Positions 1-13,884 of a stretch of DNA of 64,000 nucleotides are shown piece after piece; within the stretch, counting starts at the first letter, position 1; each line of letters starts with the position of its first letter. This DNA is from Maea johnstoni (Eukaryota > Annelida > Polychaeta > Spionida > Magelonidae): the NCBI GenBank assembly GCA_963942565.1, contig OZ012700.1, forward strand, positions 4,140,195-4,204,194. Reading direction: 5' to 3'. A model generated the notes under the pieces. That model had not been told where the DNA came from and made no database searches. It saw nothing but the letters and a program-made list of their open reading frames with translations. Both the position numbers and the translations under genes were made by a program.

Positions 1-74
1 TTGCTCGTATGTCCACCTACCCCCGTTAAGGCCAAGGTGCTTCGCTCGTAGGTCAACCTACCCCAGTTTACTTT

Positions 75-105
<31 letters not shown>

Positions 106-862
106 TCATAGGTGCTACTTAGGTGCTAAGCTCGTATATCCACCTACCTCAGTTTAGGTTGAGGTGCTTCGCTCCTATGTCCACCTACCCCCGTTAAGGC
201 CAAGGTGCTTCACTCGTAGGTCAACCTACCCCAGTTTACTTTCTTACTTACTTACTTAGGTGCTACTTAGGTGCTAAGCTCGTATATCCGACTAGCCCAG
301 TTAAGGCCCCGGTGCTAAGCTCGTATATTCATCTACCCCAGTTTAGGCCAAGGTGCTTCGCTCCTATGTCCACCTACCTCAGTTTAGGCTGAGGTGCTTC
401 GCTCGTATGTCCACCTACCCCCGTTAAGGCCAAGGTGCTTCGCTTGTAGGTCAACCTACCCCAGTTTTCTTTCTTACTTACTTACTTACTTACTTTCATA
501 GGTGCTTCTTAGGTGCTAAGCTCGTATATCCACCTACCTCAGTTTAGGTTGAGGTGTTTCGCTCCTATGTCCACCTACCCCCGTTAAGGCCAAGGTGCTT
601 CACTCGTAGGTCAACCTACCCCAGTTTACTTACATACTTACTTACTTAGGTGCTACTTAGGTGCTGAGCTCGTATATCCACCTACCCCAGTTGAGGCCCC
701 GTTGCTAAGCTTGTATATTCATCTACACCAGTTTAGGCCGGGGTGCTTCGCTCCTATGTCCACCTACCTCAGTTTAGGCCGAGGTGCTTCGCTTGTATGT
801 CCACCTACCCCCGTTAAGGCCAAGGTGCTTCGCTCGTAGGTCAACCTACCCCAGTTTACTTT

Positions 863-889
<27 letters not shown>

Positions 890-893
<4 letters not shown>

Positions 894-1219
894 TCATAGG
901 TGCTACTTAGGTGCTAAGCTCGTATATCCACCTACCTCAGTTTAGGTTGAGGTGCTTCGCTCCTATGTCCACCTACCCCCGTTAAGGCCAAGGTGCTTCA
1001 CTCGTAGGTCAACCTACCCCAGTTTACTTTCTTACTTACTTACTTAGGTGCTACTTAGGTGCTAAGCTCGTATATCCACCTACCCCAGTTAAAGCCCCGG
1101 TGCTAAGCTCGTATATTCACCTACCCCAGTTTAGGCCGAGGTGCTTCGCTCGTATGTCCACCTACCCCCATTAAGGCCAAGGTGCTTCGCTCGTAGGTCA
1201 ACCTACCCCAGTTTACTTT

Positions 1220-1266
<47 letters not shown>

Positions 1267-1633
1267 TCATTGGTGCTACTTAGGTGCTAAAATCGTATAT
1301 CCACCTACCTCAGTTTAGGTTGAGGTGCTTCGCTCCTATGTCCACCTACCCCCGTTAAGGCCAAGGTGCTTCACTCGTAGTTCAACCTACCCCAGTTTAC
1401 TTACTTACTTACTTACTTAGGTGCTACTTAGGTGCTAAGCTTGTATATCCACCTACCCCAGTTAAGGCCCCGGTGCTAAGCTCATATATTCACCTACCCC
1501 AGTTTAGGCCGAGGTGCTTCGCTCCTATGTCCACCTACCTCAGTTTAGGCCGAGGTGCTTCGCTCGTATGTCCACCTACCCCCGTTAAGGCCAAGGTGCT
1601 TCGCTCGTAGGTCAACCTACCCCAGTTTACTTT

Positions 1634-1664
<31 letters not shown>

Positions 1665-2032
1665 TTATAGGTGCTACTTAGGTGCTAAGCTCGTATATCC
1701 ACCTACCTCAGTTTAGGTTGAGGTGCTTCGCTCCTATGTCCACCTACCCCCGTTAAGGCCAAGGTGCTTCACTCGTAGGTCAACCTACCCCAGTTTACTT
1801 ACTTACTTACTTACTTAGGTGCTACTTAGGTGCTAAGCTCGTATATCCACCTACCCCAGTTAAGGCCCCGATGCTAAGCTCGTATATTCACCTACCCCAG
1901 TTTAGGCCGAGGTGCTTTGCTCCTATGTCCACCTACCTCAGTTTAGGCCGAGGTGCTTCGCTCATATGTCCACCTACCCCCCGTTAAGGCCAAGGTGCTT
2001 CGCTCGTAGGTCAACCTACCCCAGTTTACTTT

Positions 2033-2067
<35 letters not shown>

Positions 2068-2433
2068 TCATAGTTGCTACTTAAGTGCTAAGCTTGTATA
2101 TCCACCTACCTCAGTTTAGGTTGAGGTGCTTCGCTCCTATGTCCACCTACCCCCGCTAAGGCCAAGGTGCTTCACTCGTAGGTCAACCTACCCCAGTTTA
2201 CTGACATACTTACTTACTTAGGTGCTACCTAGGTGCTGAGCTCGTATATCCACCTAGCCCAGTTGAGGCCCCGTTGCTAAGCTCGTATATTCACCTACTC
2301 CAGTTTAGGCCGAGGTGCTTCTCTCCTATGTCCACCTACCTCAGATTAGGCCGAGGTGCTTCGCTCGTATGTCCACCTACCCCCGTTAGGTTGAGGTGCT
2401 TCGCTCGTAGCTCAACCTACCCCAGTTTACTTT

Positions 2434-2476
<43 letters not shown>

Positions 2477-2802
2477 TCATAGGTGCTACTTAGGTGCTAA
2501 GCTCGTATATCCACCTACCTCAGTTTAGGTTGAGGTGCTTCGCTCCTATGTCCACCTACCCCCGTTAAGGCCAAGGTGCTTCACTCGTAGGTCAACCTAC
2601 CCCAGTTTACTTTCTTACTTACTTACTTAGGTGCTACTTAGGTGCTAAGCTCGTATATCCACCTACCCCAGTTAAAGCCCCGGTGCTAAGCTCGTATATT
2701 CACCTACCCCAGTTTAGGCCGAGGTGCTTCGCTCGTATGTCCACCTACCCCCATTAAGGCCAAGGTGCTTCGCTCGTAGGTCAACCTACCCCAGTTTACT
2801 TT

Positions 2803-2853
<51 letters not shown>

Positions 2854-3220
2854 TCATTGGTGCTACTTAGGTGCTAAAATCGTATATCCACCTACCTCAG
2901 TTTAGGTTGAGGTGCTTCGCTCCTATGTCCACCTACCCCCGTTAAGGCCAAGGTGCTTCACTCGTAGGTCAACCTACCCCAGTTTACTTACTTACTTACT
3001 TACTTAGGTGCTACTTAGGTGCTAAGCTTGTATATCCACCTACCCCAGTTAAGGCCCCGGTGCTAAGCTCATATATTCACCTACCCCAGTTTAGGCCAAG
3101 GTGCTTCGCTCCTATGTCCACCTACCTCAGTTTAGGCCGAGGTGCTTCGCTCGTATGTCCACCTACCCCCGTTAAGGCCAAGGTGCTTCGCTCGTAGGTC
3201 AACCTACCCCAGTTTACTTT

Positions 3221-3251
<31 letters not shown>

Positions 3252-3619
3252 TTATAGGTGCTACTTAGGTGCTAAGCTCGTATATCCACCTACCTCAGTT
3301 TAGGTTGAGGTGCTTCGCTCCTATGTCCACCTACCCCCGTTAAGGCCAAGGTGCTTCACTCGTAGGTCAACCTACCCCAGTTTACTTACTTACTTACTTA
3401 CTTAGGTGCTACTTAGGTGCTAAGCTCGTATATCCACCTACCCCAGTTAAGGCCCCGATGCTAAGCTCGTATATTCACCTACCCCAGTTTAGGCCGAGGT
3501 GCTTCGCTCCTATGTCCACCTACCTCAGTTTAGGCCGAGGTGCTTCGCTCATATGTCCACCTACCCCCCGTTAAGGCCAAGGTGCTTCGCTCGTAGGTCA
3601 ACCTACCCCAGTTTACTTT

Positions 3620-3654
<35 letters not shown>

Positions 3655-3780
3655 TCATAGTTGCTACTTAGGTGCTAAGCTTGTATATCCACCTACCTCA
3701 GTTTAGGTTGAGGTGCTTCGCTCCTATGTCCACCTACCCCCGCTAAGGCCAAGGTGCTTCACTCGTAGGTCAACCTACCC
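890..3780 (+). repeat. Two copies of a roughly 1.3-kb multi-HOR block (about 890-2185 and 2470-3780)
   Basis: The marker gttaaagccccggtgc occurs near 1088 and 2668, the marker ttcattggtgctac near 1267 and 2854, gatgctaagctcg near 1870 and 3458, and cccccgctaagg near 2150 and 3738. The offset stays between about 1580 and 1587 bp, drifting with TTAC copy number. The left limits fall at TTAC runs. Limits are approximate because the flanks are also satellite. Confidence 0.75.
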
Positions 3781-4022
3781 CAGTTTACTTACTTACTTAC
3801 TTACTTAGGTGCTACTTAGGTGCTAAGCTCGTATATCCACCTACCCCAGTTAAGGCCCCGATGCTAAGCTCGTATATTCACCTACCCCAGTTTAGGCCGA
3901 GGTGCTTCGCTCCTATGTCCACCTACCTCAGTTTAGGCCGAGGTGCTTCGCTCATATGTCCACCTACCCCCCGTTAAGGCCAAGGTGCTACGCTCGTAGG
4001 TCAACCTACCCCAGTTTACTTT

Positions 4023-4057
<35 letters not shown>

Positions 4058-4234
4058 TCATTGTTGCTACTTAGGTGCTAAGCTTGTATATCCACCTACC
4101 TCAGTTTAGGCCGAGGTGCTTCTCTCCTATGTCCACCTACCTCAGATTAGGCCGAGGTGCTTCGCTCGTATGTCCACCTACCCCCGTTAGGTTGAGGTGC
4201 TTCGCTCGTAGCTCAACCTACCCCAGTTTACTTT

Positions 4235-4277
<43 letters not shown>

Positions 4278-5024
4278 TCATAGGTGCTACTTAGGTGCTA
4301 AGCTCGTATATCCACCTACCTCAGTTTAGGTTGAGGTGCTTCGCTCCTATGTCCACCTACCCCCGTTAAGGCCAAGGTGCTTCACTCGTAGGTCAACCTA
4401 CCCCAGTTTACTTACGTACTTACTTACTTAGGTGCTACTTAGGTGCTAAGCTCGTATATCCACCTACCCCAGTTAAGGCCCCGGTGCTAAGCTCGTATAT
4501 TCACCTACCCCAGTTGAGGCCGAGGTGCTTCGCTCCTATGTCCACCTACCTCAGTTTAGGCCAAGGTGCTTCGCTGGTATGTCCACCTACCCCCGTTAAG
4601 GCCAAGGTGCTTCGCTCGTAGGTCAACCTACCCCAGTTTACTTTCTTACTTACTTACTTACTTTCATAGGTGCTACTTAGGTGCTAAGCTCGTATATCCA
4701 CCTACCTCAGTTTAGGTTGAGGTGCTTCGCTCCTATGTCCACCTACCCCCGTTAAGGCCAAGGTGCTTCACTCGTAGGTCAACCTACCCCAGTTTACTTA
4801 CTTACTTACTTGCTTAGGTGCTACTTAGGTGCTAAGCTCGTATATCCACCTACCCCAGTTAAGGCCCCGGTGCTAAGCTCGTATATTCACCTACCCCAGT
4901 TTAGGCCGAGGTGCTTCGCTCCTATGTCCACCTACCTCAGTTTAGGTGCTTTGCTCGTATGTCCACCTACCCCCGTTAAGGCCAAGGTGCTTCGCTCGTA
5001 GGTCAACCTACCCCAGTTTACTTT

Positions 5025-5067
<43 letters not shown>

Positions 5068-5070
5068 TCA

Positions 5071-5828
5071 TAGGTGCTACTTAGGTGCTAAGCTCGTATA
5101 TCCACCTACCTCAGTTTAGGTTGAGGTGCTTCGCTCCTATGTCCACCTACCCCCGTTAAGGCCAAGGTGCTTTACTCGTAGGTCAACCTACCCCAGTTTA
5201 CTTTCTTGCTTACTTACTTAGGTGCTACTTAGGTGCTAAGCTCGTATATCCGACTACCCCAGTTAAGGCCCCGGTGCTAAGCTCGTATATTCATCTACCC
5301 CAGTTTAGCCCAAGGTGCTTCGCTGCTATGTCCACCTACCTCAGTTTAGGCCGAGGTGCTTCGCTCGTATGTCCACCTACCCCCGTTAAGGCCAAGGTGC
5401 TTCGCTTGTAGGTCAACCTACCCCAGTTTACTTTCTTACTTACTTACTTACTTACTTACTTTCATAGGTGCTTCTTAGGTGCTAAGCTCGTATATCCACC
5501 TACCTCAGTTTAGGTTGAGGTGTTTCGCTCCTATGTCCACCTACCCCCGTTAAGACCAAGGTGCTTCACTCGTAGGTCAACCTACCCCAGTTTACTTACA
5601 TACTTACTTACTTAGGTGCTACTTAGGTGCTGAGCTCGTATATCCACCTACCCCAGTTGAGGCCCCGTTGCTAAGCTCGTATATTCATCTACACCAGTTT
5701 AGGCCGAGGTGCTTCGCTCCTATGTCCACCTACCTCAGTATAGGCCGAGGTGCTTCGCTCGTATGTCCACCTACCCCCGTTAAGGCCAAGGTGCTTCGCT
5801 CGTAGGTCAACCTACCCCAGTTTACTTT

Positions 5829-5859
<31 letters not shown>

Positions 5860-6226
5860 TCATAGGTGCTACTTAGGTGCTAAGCTGGTATATCCACCTA
5901 CCTCAGTTTAGGTTGATGTGCTTCGCTGCTATGTCCACCTACCCCCGTTAAGGCCAAGGTGCTTCACTCGTAGGTCAACCTACCCCAGTTTACTTTCTTA
6001 CTTACTTACTTAGGTGCTACTTAGGTGCTAAGCTCGTATATCCACCTACCCCAGTTAAGGCCCCGGTGCTAAGCTCGTATATTCACCTACCCCAGTTTAG
6101 GCCGAGGTGCTTCGCTCCTATGTCTACCTACCTCAGTTTAGGCCGAGGTGCTTCGCTCCTATGTCCACCTACCTCAGTTTAGGCCAAGGTGCTTCGCTCG
6201 TAGGTCAACCTACCCCAGTTTACTTT

Positions 6227-6259
<33 letters not shown>

Positions 6260-7531
6260 CTCAGTTTAGGCCGAGGTGCTTCGCTCGTATGTCCACCTAC
6301 CCCCGTTAAGGCCAAGGTGCTTCGCTCGTAGGTCAACCTACCCCAGTTTACTTTCTTACTTACTTACTTACTTACTTACATACTTTCATAGGTGCTACTT
6401 AGGTGCTAAGTTGTATATCCACCTACCTCAGTTTAGGTTGAGGTGCTTCGCTCCTATGTCCACCTACCCCCGTTAAGGCCAAGGTGCTTCACTCGTAGGT
6501 CAACCTACCCCAGTTTACTTACGTACTTACTTACTTAGGTGCTACTTAGGTGCTAAGCTCGTATATCCACCTACCCCAGTTAAGGCCCCGGTGCTAAGCT
6601 CGTATATTTACCTACCCCAGTTTAGGCCGAGGTGCTTCGCTCCTATGTCCACCTACCTCAGTTTAGGCCAAGGTGCTTCGCTCGTATGTCCACCTACCCC
6701 CGTTAAGGCCAAGGTGCTTCGCTCGTAGGTCAACCTACCCCAGTTTACTTTCTTACTTACTTACTTACTTTCATAGGTGCTACTTAGGTGCTAAGCTCGT
6801 ATATCCACCTACCTCAGTTTAGGTTGAGGTGCTTCGCTCCTATGTCCACCTACCCCCGTTAAGGCCAAGGTGCTTTACTCGTAGGTCAACCTACCCCAGT
6901 TTACTTTCTTGCTTACTTACTTAGGTGCTACTTAGGTGCTAAGCTCGTATATCCGACTACCCCAGTTAAGGCCCCGGTGCTAAGCTCGTATATTCATCTA
7001 CCCCAGTTTAGCCCAAGGTGCTTCGCTGCTATGTCCACCTACCTCAGTTTAGGCCGAGGTGCTTCGCTCGTATGTCCACCTACCCCCGTTAAGGCCAAGG
7101 TGCTTCGCTTGTAGGTCAACCTACCCCAGTTTACTTTCTTACTTACTTACTTACTTACTTACTTTCATAGGTGCTTCTTAGGTGCTAAGCTCGTATATCC
7201 ACCTACCTCAGTTTAGGTTGAGGTGTTTCGCTCCTATGTCCACCTACCCCCGTTAAGGCCAAGGTGCTTCACTCGTAGGTCAACCTACCCCAGTTTACTT
7301 ACATACTTACTTACTTAGGTGCTACTTAGGTGCTGAGCTCGTATATCCACCTACCCCAGTTGAGGCCCCGTTGCTAAGCTCGTATATTCATCTACACCAG
7401 TTTAGGCCGAGGTGCTTCGCTCCTATGTCCACCTACCTCAGTATAGGCCGAGGTGCTTCGCTCGTATGTCCACCTACCCCCGTTAAGGCCAAGGTGCTTC
7501 GCTCGTAGGTCAACCTACCCCAGTTTACTTT

Positions 7532-7562
<31 letters not shown>

Positions 7563-7929
7563 TCATAGGTGCTACTTAGGTGCTAAGCTGGTATATCCAC
7601 CTACCTCAGTTTAGGTTGATGTGCTTCGCTGCTATGTCCACCTACCCCCTTTAAGGCCAAGGTGCTTCACTCGTAGGTCAACCTACCCCAGTTTACTTTC
7701 TTACTTACTTACTTAGGTGCTACTTAGGTGCTAAGCTCGTATATCCACCTACCCCAGTTAAGGCCCCGGTGCTAAGCTCGTATATTCACCTACCCCAGTT
7801 TAGGCCGAGGTGCTTCGCTCCTATATCCACCTACCTCAGTTTAGGCCGAGGTGCTTTGCTCGTATGTCCACCTACCCCCGTTAAGGCCAAGGTGCTTCGC
7901 TCGTAGGTCAACCTACCCCAGTTTACTTT

Positions 7930-7962
<33 letters not shown>

Positions 7963-8171
7963 CTCAGTTTAGGCCGAGGTGCTTCGCTCGTATGTCCACC
8001 TACCCCCGTTAAGGCCAAGGTGCTTCGCTCGTAGGTCAACCTACCCCAGTTTACTTTCTTACTTACTTACTTACTTACTTACATACTTTCATAGGTGCTA
8101 CTTAGGTGCTAAGTTGTATATCCACCTACCTCAGTTTAGGTTGAGGTGCTTCGCTCCTATGTCCACCTACC
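5071..8171 (+). repeat. Two copies of a roughly 1.4-kb block at a 1703-bp offset (about 5071-6468 and 6774-8171)
   Basis: The rare word gtgctttactcg occurs at 5167 and 6870, exactly 1703 bp apart. The variants ttcttgcttact, ccgactacccc, gtataggccgagg and gttgatgtgcttcgctgc follow in the same order in both copies. Before 5071 and 6774 the TTAC runs differ in length, and after 6468 and 8171 monomer G differs (cccgtt against cctgtt). Some monomers inside have changed, near 6125-6200 against 7830-7900. Confidence 0.75.
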
Positions 8172-8454
8172 CCTGTTAAGGCCAAGGTGCTTCACTCGTA
8201 GGTCAACCTACCCCAGTTTACTTACTTACTTACTTGCTTAGGTGCTACTTAGGTGCTAAGCTCGTATATCCACCTACCCCAGTTAAGGCCCCGGTGCTAA
8301 GCTCGTATATTCACCTACCCCAGTTTAGGCCGAGGTGCTTCGCTCCTATGTCCACCTACCTCAGTTTAGGCCGAGGTGCTTCGCTTGTATGTCCACCTAC
8401 CCCCGTTAAGGCCAAGGTGCTTAGCTCGTAGGTCAACCTACCCCAGTTTACTTT

Positions 8455-8497
<43 letters not shown>

Positions 8498-9031
8498 TCA
8501 TAGGTGCTACTTAGGTGCTAAGCTCGTATATCCACCTACCTCAGTTTAGGTTGAGGTGCTTCGCTCCTATGTCCACCTACCCCCGTTAAGGCAAAGGTGC
8601 TTCGCTCGTAGGTCAACCTACCCCAGTTTACTTTCTTACTTACTTACTTACTTACTTACATACTTTCATAGGTGCTACTTAGGTGCTAAGTTGTATATCC
8701 ACCTACCTCAGTTTAGGTTGAGGTGCTTCGCTCCTATGTCCACCTACCCCTGTTAAGGCCAAGGTGCTTCACTCGTAGGTCAACCTACCCCAGTTTACTT
8801 ACTTACTTACTTGCTTAGGTGCTACTTAGGTGCTAAGCTCGTATATCCACCTACCCCAGTTAAGGCCCCGGTGCTAAGCTCGTATATTCACCTACCCCAG
8901 TTTAGGCCGAGGTGCTTCGCTCCTATGTCCACCTACCTCAGTTTAGGCCGAGGTGCTTCGCTTGTATGTCCACCTACCCCCATTAAGGCCAAGGTGCTTA
9001 GCTCGTAGGTCAACCTACCCCAGTTTACTTT

Positions 9032-9074
<43 letters not shown>

Positions 9075-9157
9075 TCATAGGTGCTACTTAGGTGCTAAGC
9101 TCGTATATCCACCTACCTCAGTTTAGGTTGAGGTGCTTCGCTCCTATGTCCACCTAC
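8004..9157 (+). repeat. 577-bp tandem duplication (one HOR plus a half-unit)
   Basis: Sequence from about 8004-8580 is repeated at about 8581-9157 at an exact 577-bp offset, including the rarer words aagttgtatatcc, cccctgttaagg, tacttgcttagg and ggtgcttagctcg. Near the ends of the copies a single base separates them (ccccgttaagg near 8403 against ccccattaagg near 8980). The period equals one HOR plus an F-G half-unit, so it is an out-of-register duplication. Confidence 0.78.
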
Positions 9158-9441
9158 TCCCGTTAAGGCCAAGGTGCTTCACTCGTAGGTCAACCTACCC
9201 CAGTTTACTTTCTTACTTACTTACTTAGGTGCTACTTAGGTGCTAAGCTCGTATATCCGACTACCCCAGTTAAGGCCCCGGTGCTAAGCTCGTATATTCA
9301 TCTACCCCAGTTTAGGCCAAGGTGCTTCGCTCCTATGTCCACCTACCTCAGTTTAGGCCGAGGTGCTTTGCTCGTATGTCCACCTACCCCCGTTAAGGCC
9401 AAGGTGCTTCGCTTGTAGGTCAACCTACCCCAGTTTACTTT

Positions 9442-9492
<51 letters not shown>

Positions 9493-10046
9493 TCATAGGT
9501 GCTACTTAGGTGCTAAAATCCTATAACCACCTACCTCAGTTTAGGTTGAGGTGCTTCGCTCCTATGTCCACCTACCCCCGCTAAGGCAAAGGCGCTTCAC
9601 TCGTAGGTCAACCTACCCCAGTTTACTTTTATACTTACTTACTTAGGTGCTACCTAGGTGCTGAGCTCGTATATCCACCTACCCCAGTTGAGGCCCCGTT
9701 GCTAAGCTCGTATATTCGTATATTCACCTACCCCAGTTTAGGCCGAGGTGCTTCGCTCCTATGTCCACCTACCTCAGTTTAGGCCGAGGTGCTTCGCTCG
9801 TATGTCCACCTACCCCCGTTAGGGCCAAGGTGCTTTGCTCGTAGGTCAACCTACCCCAGTTTACTTTCTTACTTACTTACTTACTTACTTACTTTCATAT
9901 GTGCTACTTAGGTGCTAAGCTCGTATATCCACCTACCTCAGTTTAGGTTGAGGTGCTTCGCTCCTATGTCCACCTACCCCCGTTAAGGCCAAGGTGCTTC
10001 ACTCGTAGGTCAACCTACCCCAGTTTACTTACTTACTTACTTACTT

Positions 10047-10436
10047 AGGTGCTACTTAGGTGCTAAGCTCGTATATCCACCTACCCCAGTTAAGGCCCCG
10101 GTGCTAAGCTCGTATATTCACCTACCCCAGTTTAGGCCGAGGAGCTTCGCTCCTATGTCCACCTACCTCAGTTAAGGCCGAGGTGCTTCGCTAGTATGTC
10201 CACCTACCCCCATTAAGGCCAAGGTGCTTCGCTTGTAGGTCAACCTACCCCAGTTTACTTTCTTACTTACTTACTTACTTACTTTCATAGGTGCTACTTA
10301 GGTGCTAAGCTTGTATATCCACCTACCTCAGTTTAGGTTGAGGTGCTTCGCTCCTATGTCCACCTACCCTCGTTAAGGCCAAGGTGCTTCACTCGTAGGT
10401 CAACCTACCCCAGTTTACTTACTTACTTACTAACTT
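10047..10436 (+). repeat. Representative 390-bp higher-order unit (monomers A-H)
   Basis: Type unit used here for naming. Stub ggtgctactta at 10048-10058; A 10059-10099; B 10100-10140; C 10141-10181; D 10182-10222; E with the long TTAC run 10223-10289, closing with ttactttcata; second stub 10290-10300; F 10301-10341; G 10342-10382; H with the short TTAC run 10383-10436. A-D, F and G are each exactly 41 bp. The unit reads as two half-units, stub-ABCD-E-run and stub-FG-H-run, each opening with the 11-bp stub and closing with a tetranucleotide run. D and G, and E and H, are close relatives, which suggests the unit arose by fusing two versions of one shorter unit. Confidence 0.92.
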
Positions 10437-11044
10437 AGGTGCTACTTAGGTGCTAAGCTCGTATATCCACCTACCCCAGTTAAGGCCCCGGTGCTAAGCT
10501 CGTATATTCACCTACCCCAGTTTAGGCCGAGGTGCTTCGCTCCTATGTCCACCTACCTCAGTTTAGGCCGAGGTGCTTCGCTCGTATGTCCACCTACCCC
10601 CGTTAAGGCCAAGGTGCTTCGCTCGTAGGTCAACCTACCCCAGTTTACTTTCTTACTTACTTACTTACTTACATACTTTCATAGGTGCTACTTAGGTGCT
10701 AAGTTGTATATCCACCTACCTCAGTTTAGGTTGAGGTGCTTCGCTCCTATGTCCACCTACCCCTGTTAAGGCCAAGGTGCTTCACTCGTAGGTCAACCTA
10801 CCCCAGTTTACTTACTTACTTACTTGCTTAGGTGCTACTTAGGTGCTAAGCTCGTATATCCACCTACCCCAGTTAAGGCCCCGGTGCTAAGCTCGTATAT
10901 TCACCTACCCCAGTTTAGGCCGAGGTGCTTCGCTCCTATGTCCACCTACCTCAGTTTAGGCCGAGGTGCTTCGCTTGTATGTCCACCTACCCCCGTTAAG
11001 GCCAAGGTGCTTCGCTCGTAGGTCAACCTACCCCAGTTTACTTT

Positions 11045-11083
<39 letters not shown>

Positions 11084-11844
11084 TCATAGGTGCTACTTAG
11101 GTGCTAAGCTTGTATATCCACCTACCTCAGTTTAGGTTGAGGTGCTTCGCTCCTATGTCCACCTACTCCCGTTAAGGCCAAGGTGCTTCACTCGTAGGTC
11201 AACCTACCCCAGTTTACTTTCTTACTTACTTACTTAGGTGCTACTTAGGTGCTAAGCTCGTATATCCGACTACCCCAGTTAAGGCCCCGGTGCTAAGCTC
11301 GTATATTCATCTACCCCAGTTTAGGCCAAGGTGCTTCGCTCCTATGTCCACCTACCTCAGTTTAGGCCGAGGTGCTTCGCTCGTATGGCCACCTACCCCC
11401 GTTAAGGCCAAGGTGCTTCGCTTGTAGGTCAACCTACCCCAGTTTACTTTCTTACTTACTTACTTACTTACTTACTTTTATAGGTGTTTCTTAGGTGCTA
11501 AGCTCGTATATCCACCTACCTCAGTTTAGGTTGAGGTGCTTCGCTCCTATGTCCACCTACACCCGTTAAGGCCAAGGTGCTTCACTCGTAGGTCAACCTA
11601 CCCCAGTTTACTTACTTACTTACTTACTTAGGTGCTACTTAGGTGCTAAGCTTGTATATCCACCTACCCCAGTTAAGGCCCCGGTGCTAAGCTCGTATAT
11701 TCACCTACCCCAGTTTAGGCCGAGGTGCTTCGCTCCTATGTCCACCTACCTCAGTTTAGGCCGAGGTGCTTCGCTCGTATGTCCACCTACCCCCATTACG
11801 GCCAAGGTGCTTCGCTCGTAGGTCAACCTACCCCAGTTTACTTT

Positions 11845-11895
<51 letters not shown>

Positions 11896-12648
11896 TCATA
11901 GGTGCTACTTAGGTGCTAAAATCCTATAACCACCTACCTCAGTTTAGGTTGAGGTGCTTCGCTCCTATGTCCACCTACCCCCGTTAAGGCCAAGGTGCTT
12001 CACTCGTAGGTCAACCTACCCCAGTTTACTTACGTACTTACTTACTTAGGTGCTACTTAGGTGCTAAGCTTGTATATCCACCTACCCCAGTTAAGGCCCC
12101 GGTGCTAAGCTCGTATATTCACCTACCCCAGTTTAGGCCGAGGTGCTTCGCTCCTATGTCCACCTACCTCAGTTTAGGCCGAGGTGCTTTGCTCGTATGT
12201 CCACCTACCCCCGTTAAGGCCAAGGTGCTTCGCTCGTAGGTCAACCTACCCCAGTTTACTTTCTTACTTACTTACTTACTTTCATAGGTGCTACTTAGGT
12301 GCTAAGCTCGTATATCCACCTACCTCAGTTTAGGTTGAGGTGCTTCGCTCCTATGTCCACCTACCCCCGTTAAGGCCAAGGTGCTTCACTCGTAGGTCAA
12401 CCTTCCCCAGTTTACTTACTTACTTACTTACTTAGGTGCTACTTAGGTGCTAAGCTCGTATATCCACCTACCCCAGTTAAGGCCCCGGTGCTAAGCTTGT
12501 ATATTCACCTACCCCAGTTTAGGCCGAGGTGCTTCGCTCCTATGTCCACCTACCTCAGTTTAGGCCGAGGTGCTTCGCTCGTATGTCCACCTACCCCCAT
12601 TAAGGCCAATGTGCTTCACTCGAAGGCCAACCTACCCCAGTTTACTTT

Positions 12649-12691
<43 letters not shown>

Positions 12692-12843
12692 TCATATGTG
12701 CTACTTAGGTGCCAAGCTTGTATATCCACCTACCTCAGTTTAGGTTGAGGTGCTTCGCTCCTATGTCCACCTACCCCCGTTATGGCCAAGGTGCTTCACT
12801 CGTAGGTCAACCTATCCCAGTTTACTTACTTACTTACTAACTT
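10047..12843 (+). repeat. 2.8-kb seven-HOR superunit, copy 1
   Basis: Seven consecutive HORs start at 10047, 10437, 10830, 11236, 11630, 12048 and 12434. Each position carries its own marker: ggagcttcgctcc in the first, cccctgttaagg and tacttgcttagg in the second, tatggccacc in the fourth, aaaatcctataacc in the fifth, and gccaatgtgcttcactcg in the seventh. The same markers return in the same order in the next copies, which shows amplification of the seven-HOR block as a whole. Confidence 0.88.
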
Positions 12844-13845
12844 AGGTGCTACTTAGGTGCTAAGCTCATATATCCACCTACCCCAGTTAAGGCCCCGGTG
12901 CTAAGCTCGTATATTCACCTACCCCAGTTTAGGCCGAGGAGCTTCGCTCCTATGTCCACCTACCTCAGTTAAGGCCGAGGTGCTTCGCTAGTATGTCCAC
13001 CTACCCCCATTAAGGCCAAGGTGCTTCGCTTGTAGGTCAACCTACCCCAGTTTACTTTCTTACTTACTTACTTACTTACTTTCATAGGTGCTACTTAGGT
13101 GCTAAGCTTGTATATCCACCTACCTCAGTTTAGGTTGAGGTGCTTCGCTCCTATGTCCACCTACCCTCGTTAAGGCCAAGGTGCTTCACTCGTAGGTCAA
13201 CCTACCCCAGTTTACTTACTTACTTACTAACTTAGGTGCTACTTAGGTGCTAAGCTCGTATATCCACCTACCCCAGTTAAGGCCCCGGTGCTAAGCTCGT
13301 ATATTCACCTACCCCAGTTTAGGCCGAGGTGCTTCGCTCCTATGTCCACCTACCTCAGTTTAGGCCGAGGTGCTTTGCTCGTATGTCCACCTACCCCCGT
13401 TAAGGCCAAGGTGCTTTGCTCGTAGGTCAACCTACCCCAGTTTACTTTCTTACTTACTTACTTACTTACTTACATACTTTCATAGGTGCTACTTAGGTGC
13501 TAAGTTGTATATCCACCTACCTCAGTTTAGGTTGAGGTGCTTCGCTCCTATGTCCACCTACCCCTGTTAAGGCCAAGGTGCTTCACTCGTAGGTCAACCT
13601 ACCCCAGTTTACTTACTTACTTACTTGCTTAGGTGCTACTTAGGTGCTAAGCTCGTATATCCACCTACCCCAGTTAAGGCCCCGGTGCTAAGCTCGTATA
13701 TTCACCTACCCCAGTTTAGGCCGAGGTGCTTCGCTCCTATGTCCACCTACCTCAGTTTAGGCCGAGGTGCTTCGCTTGTATGTCCACCTACCCCCGTTAA
13801 GGCCAAGGTGCTTCGCTCGTAGGTCAACCTACCCCAGTTTACTTT

Positions 13846-13884
<39 letters not shown>

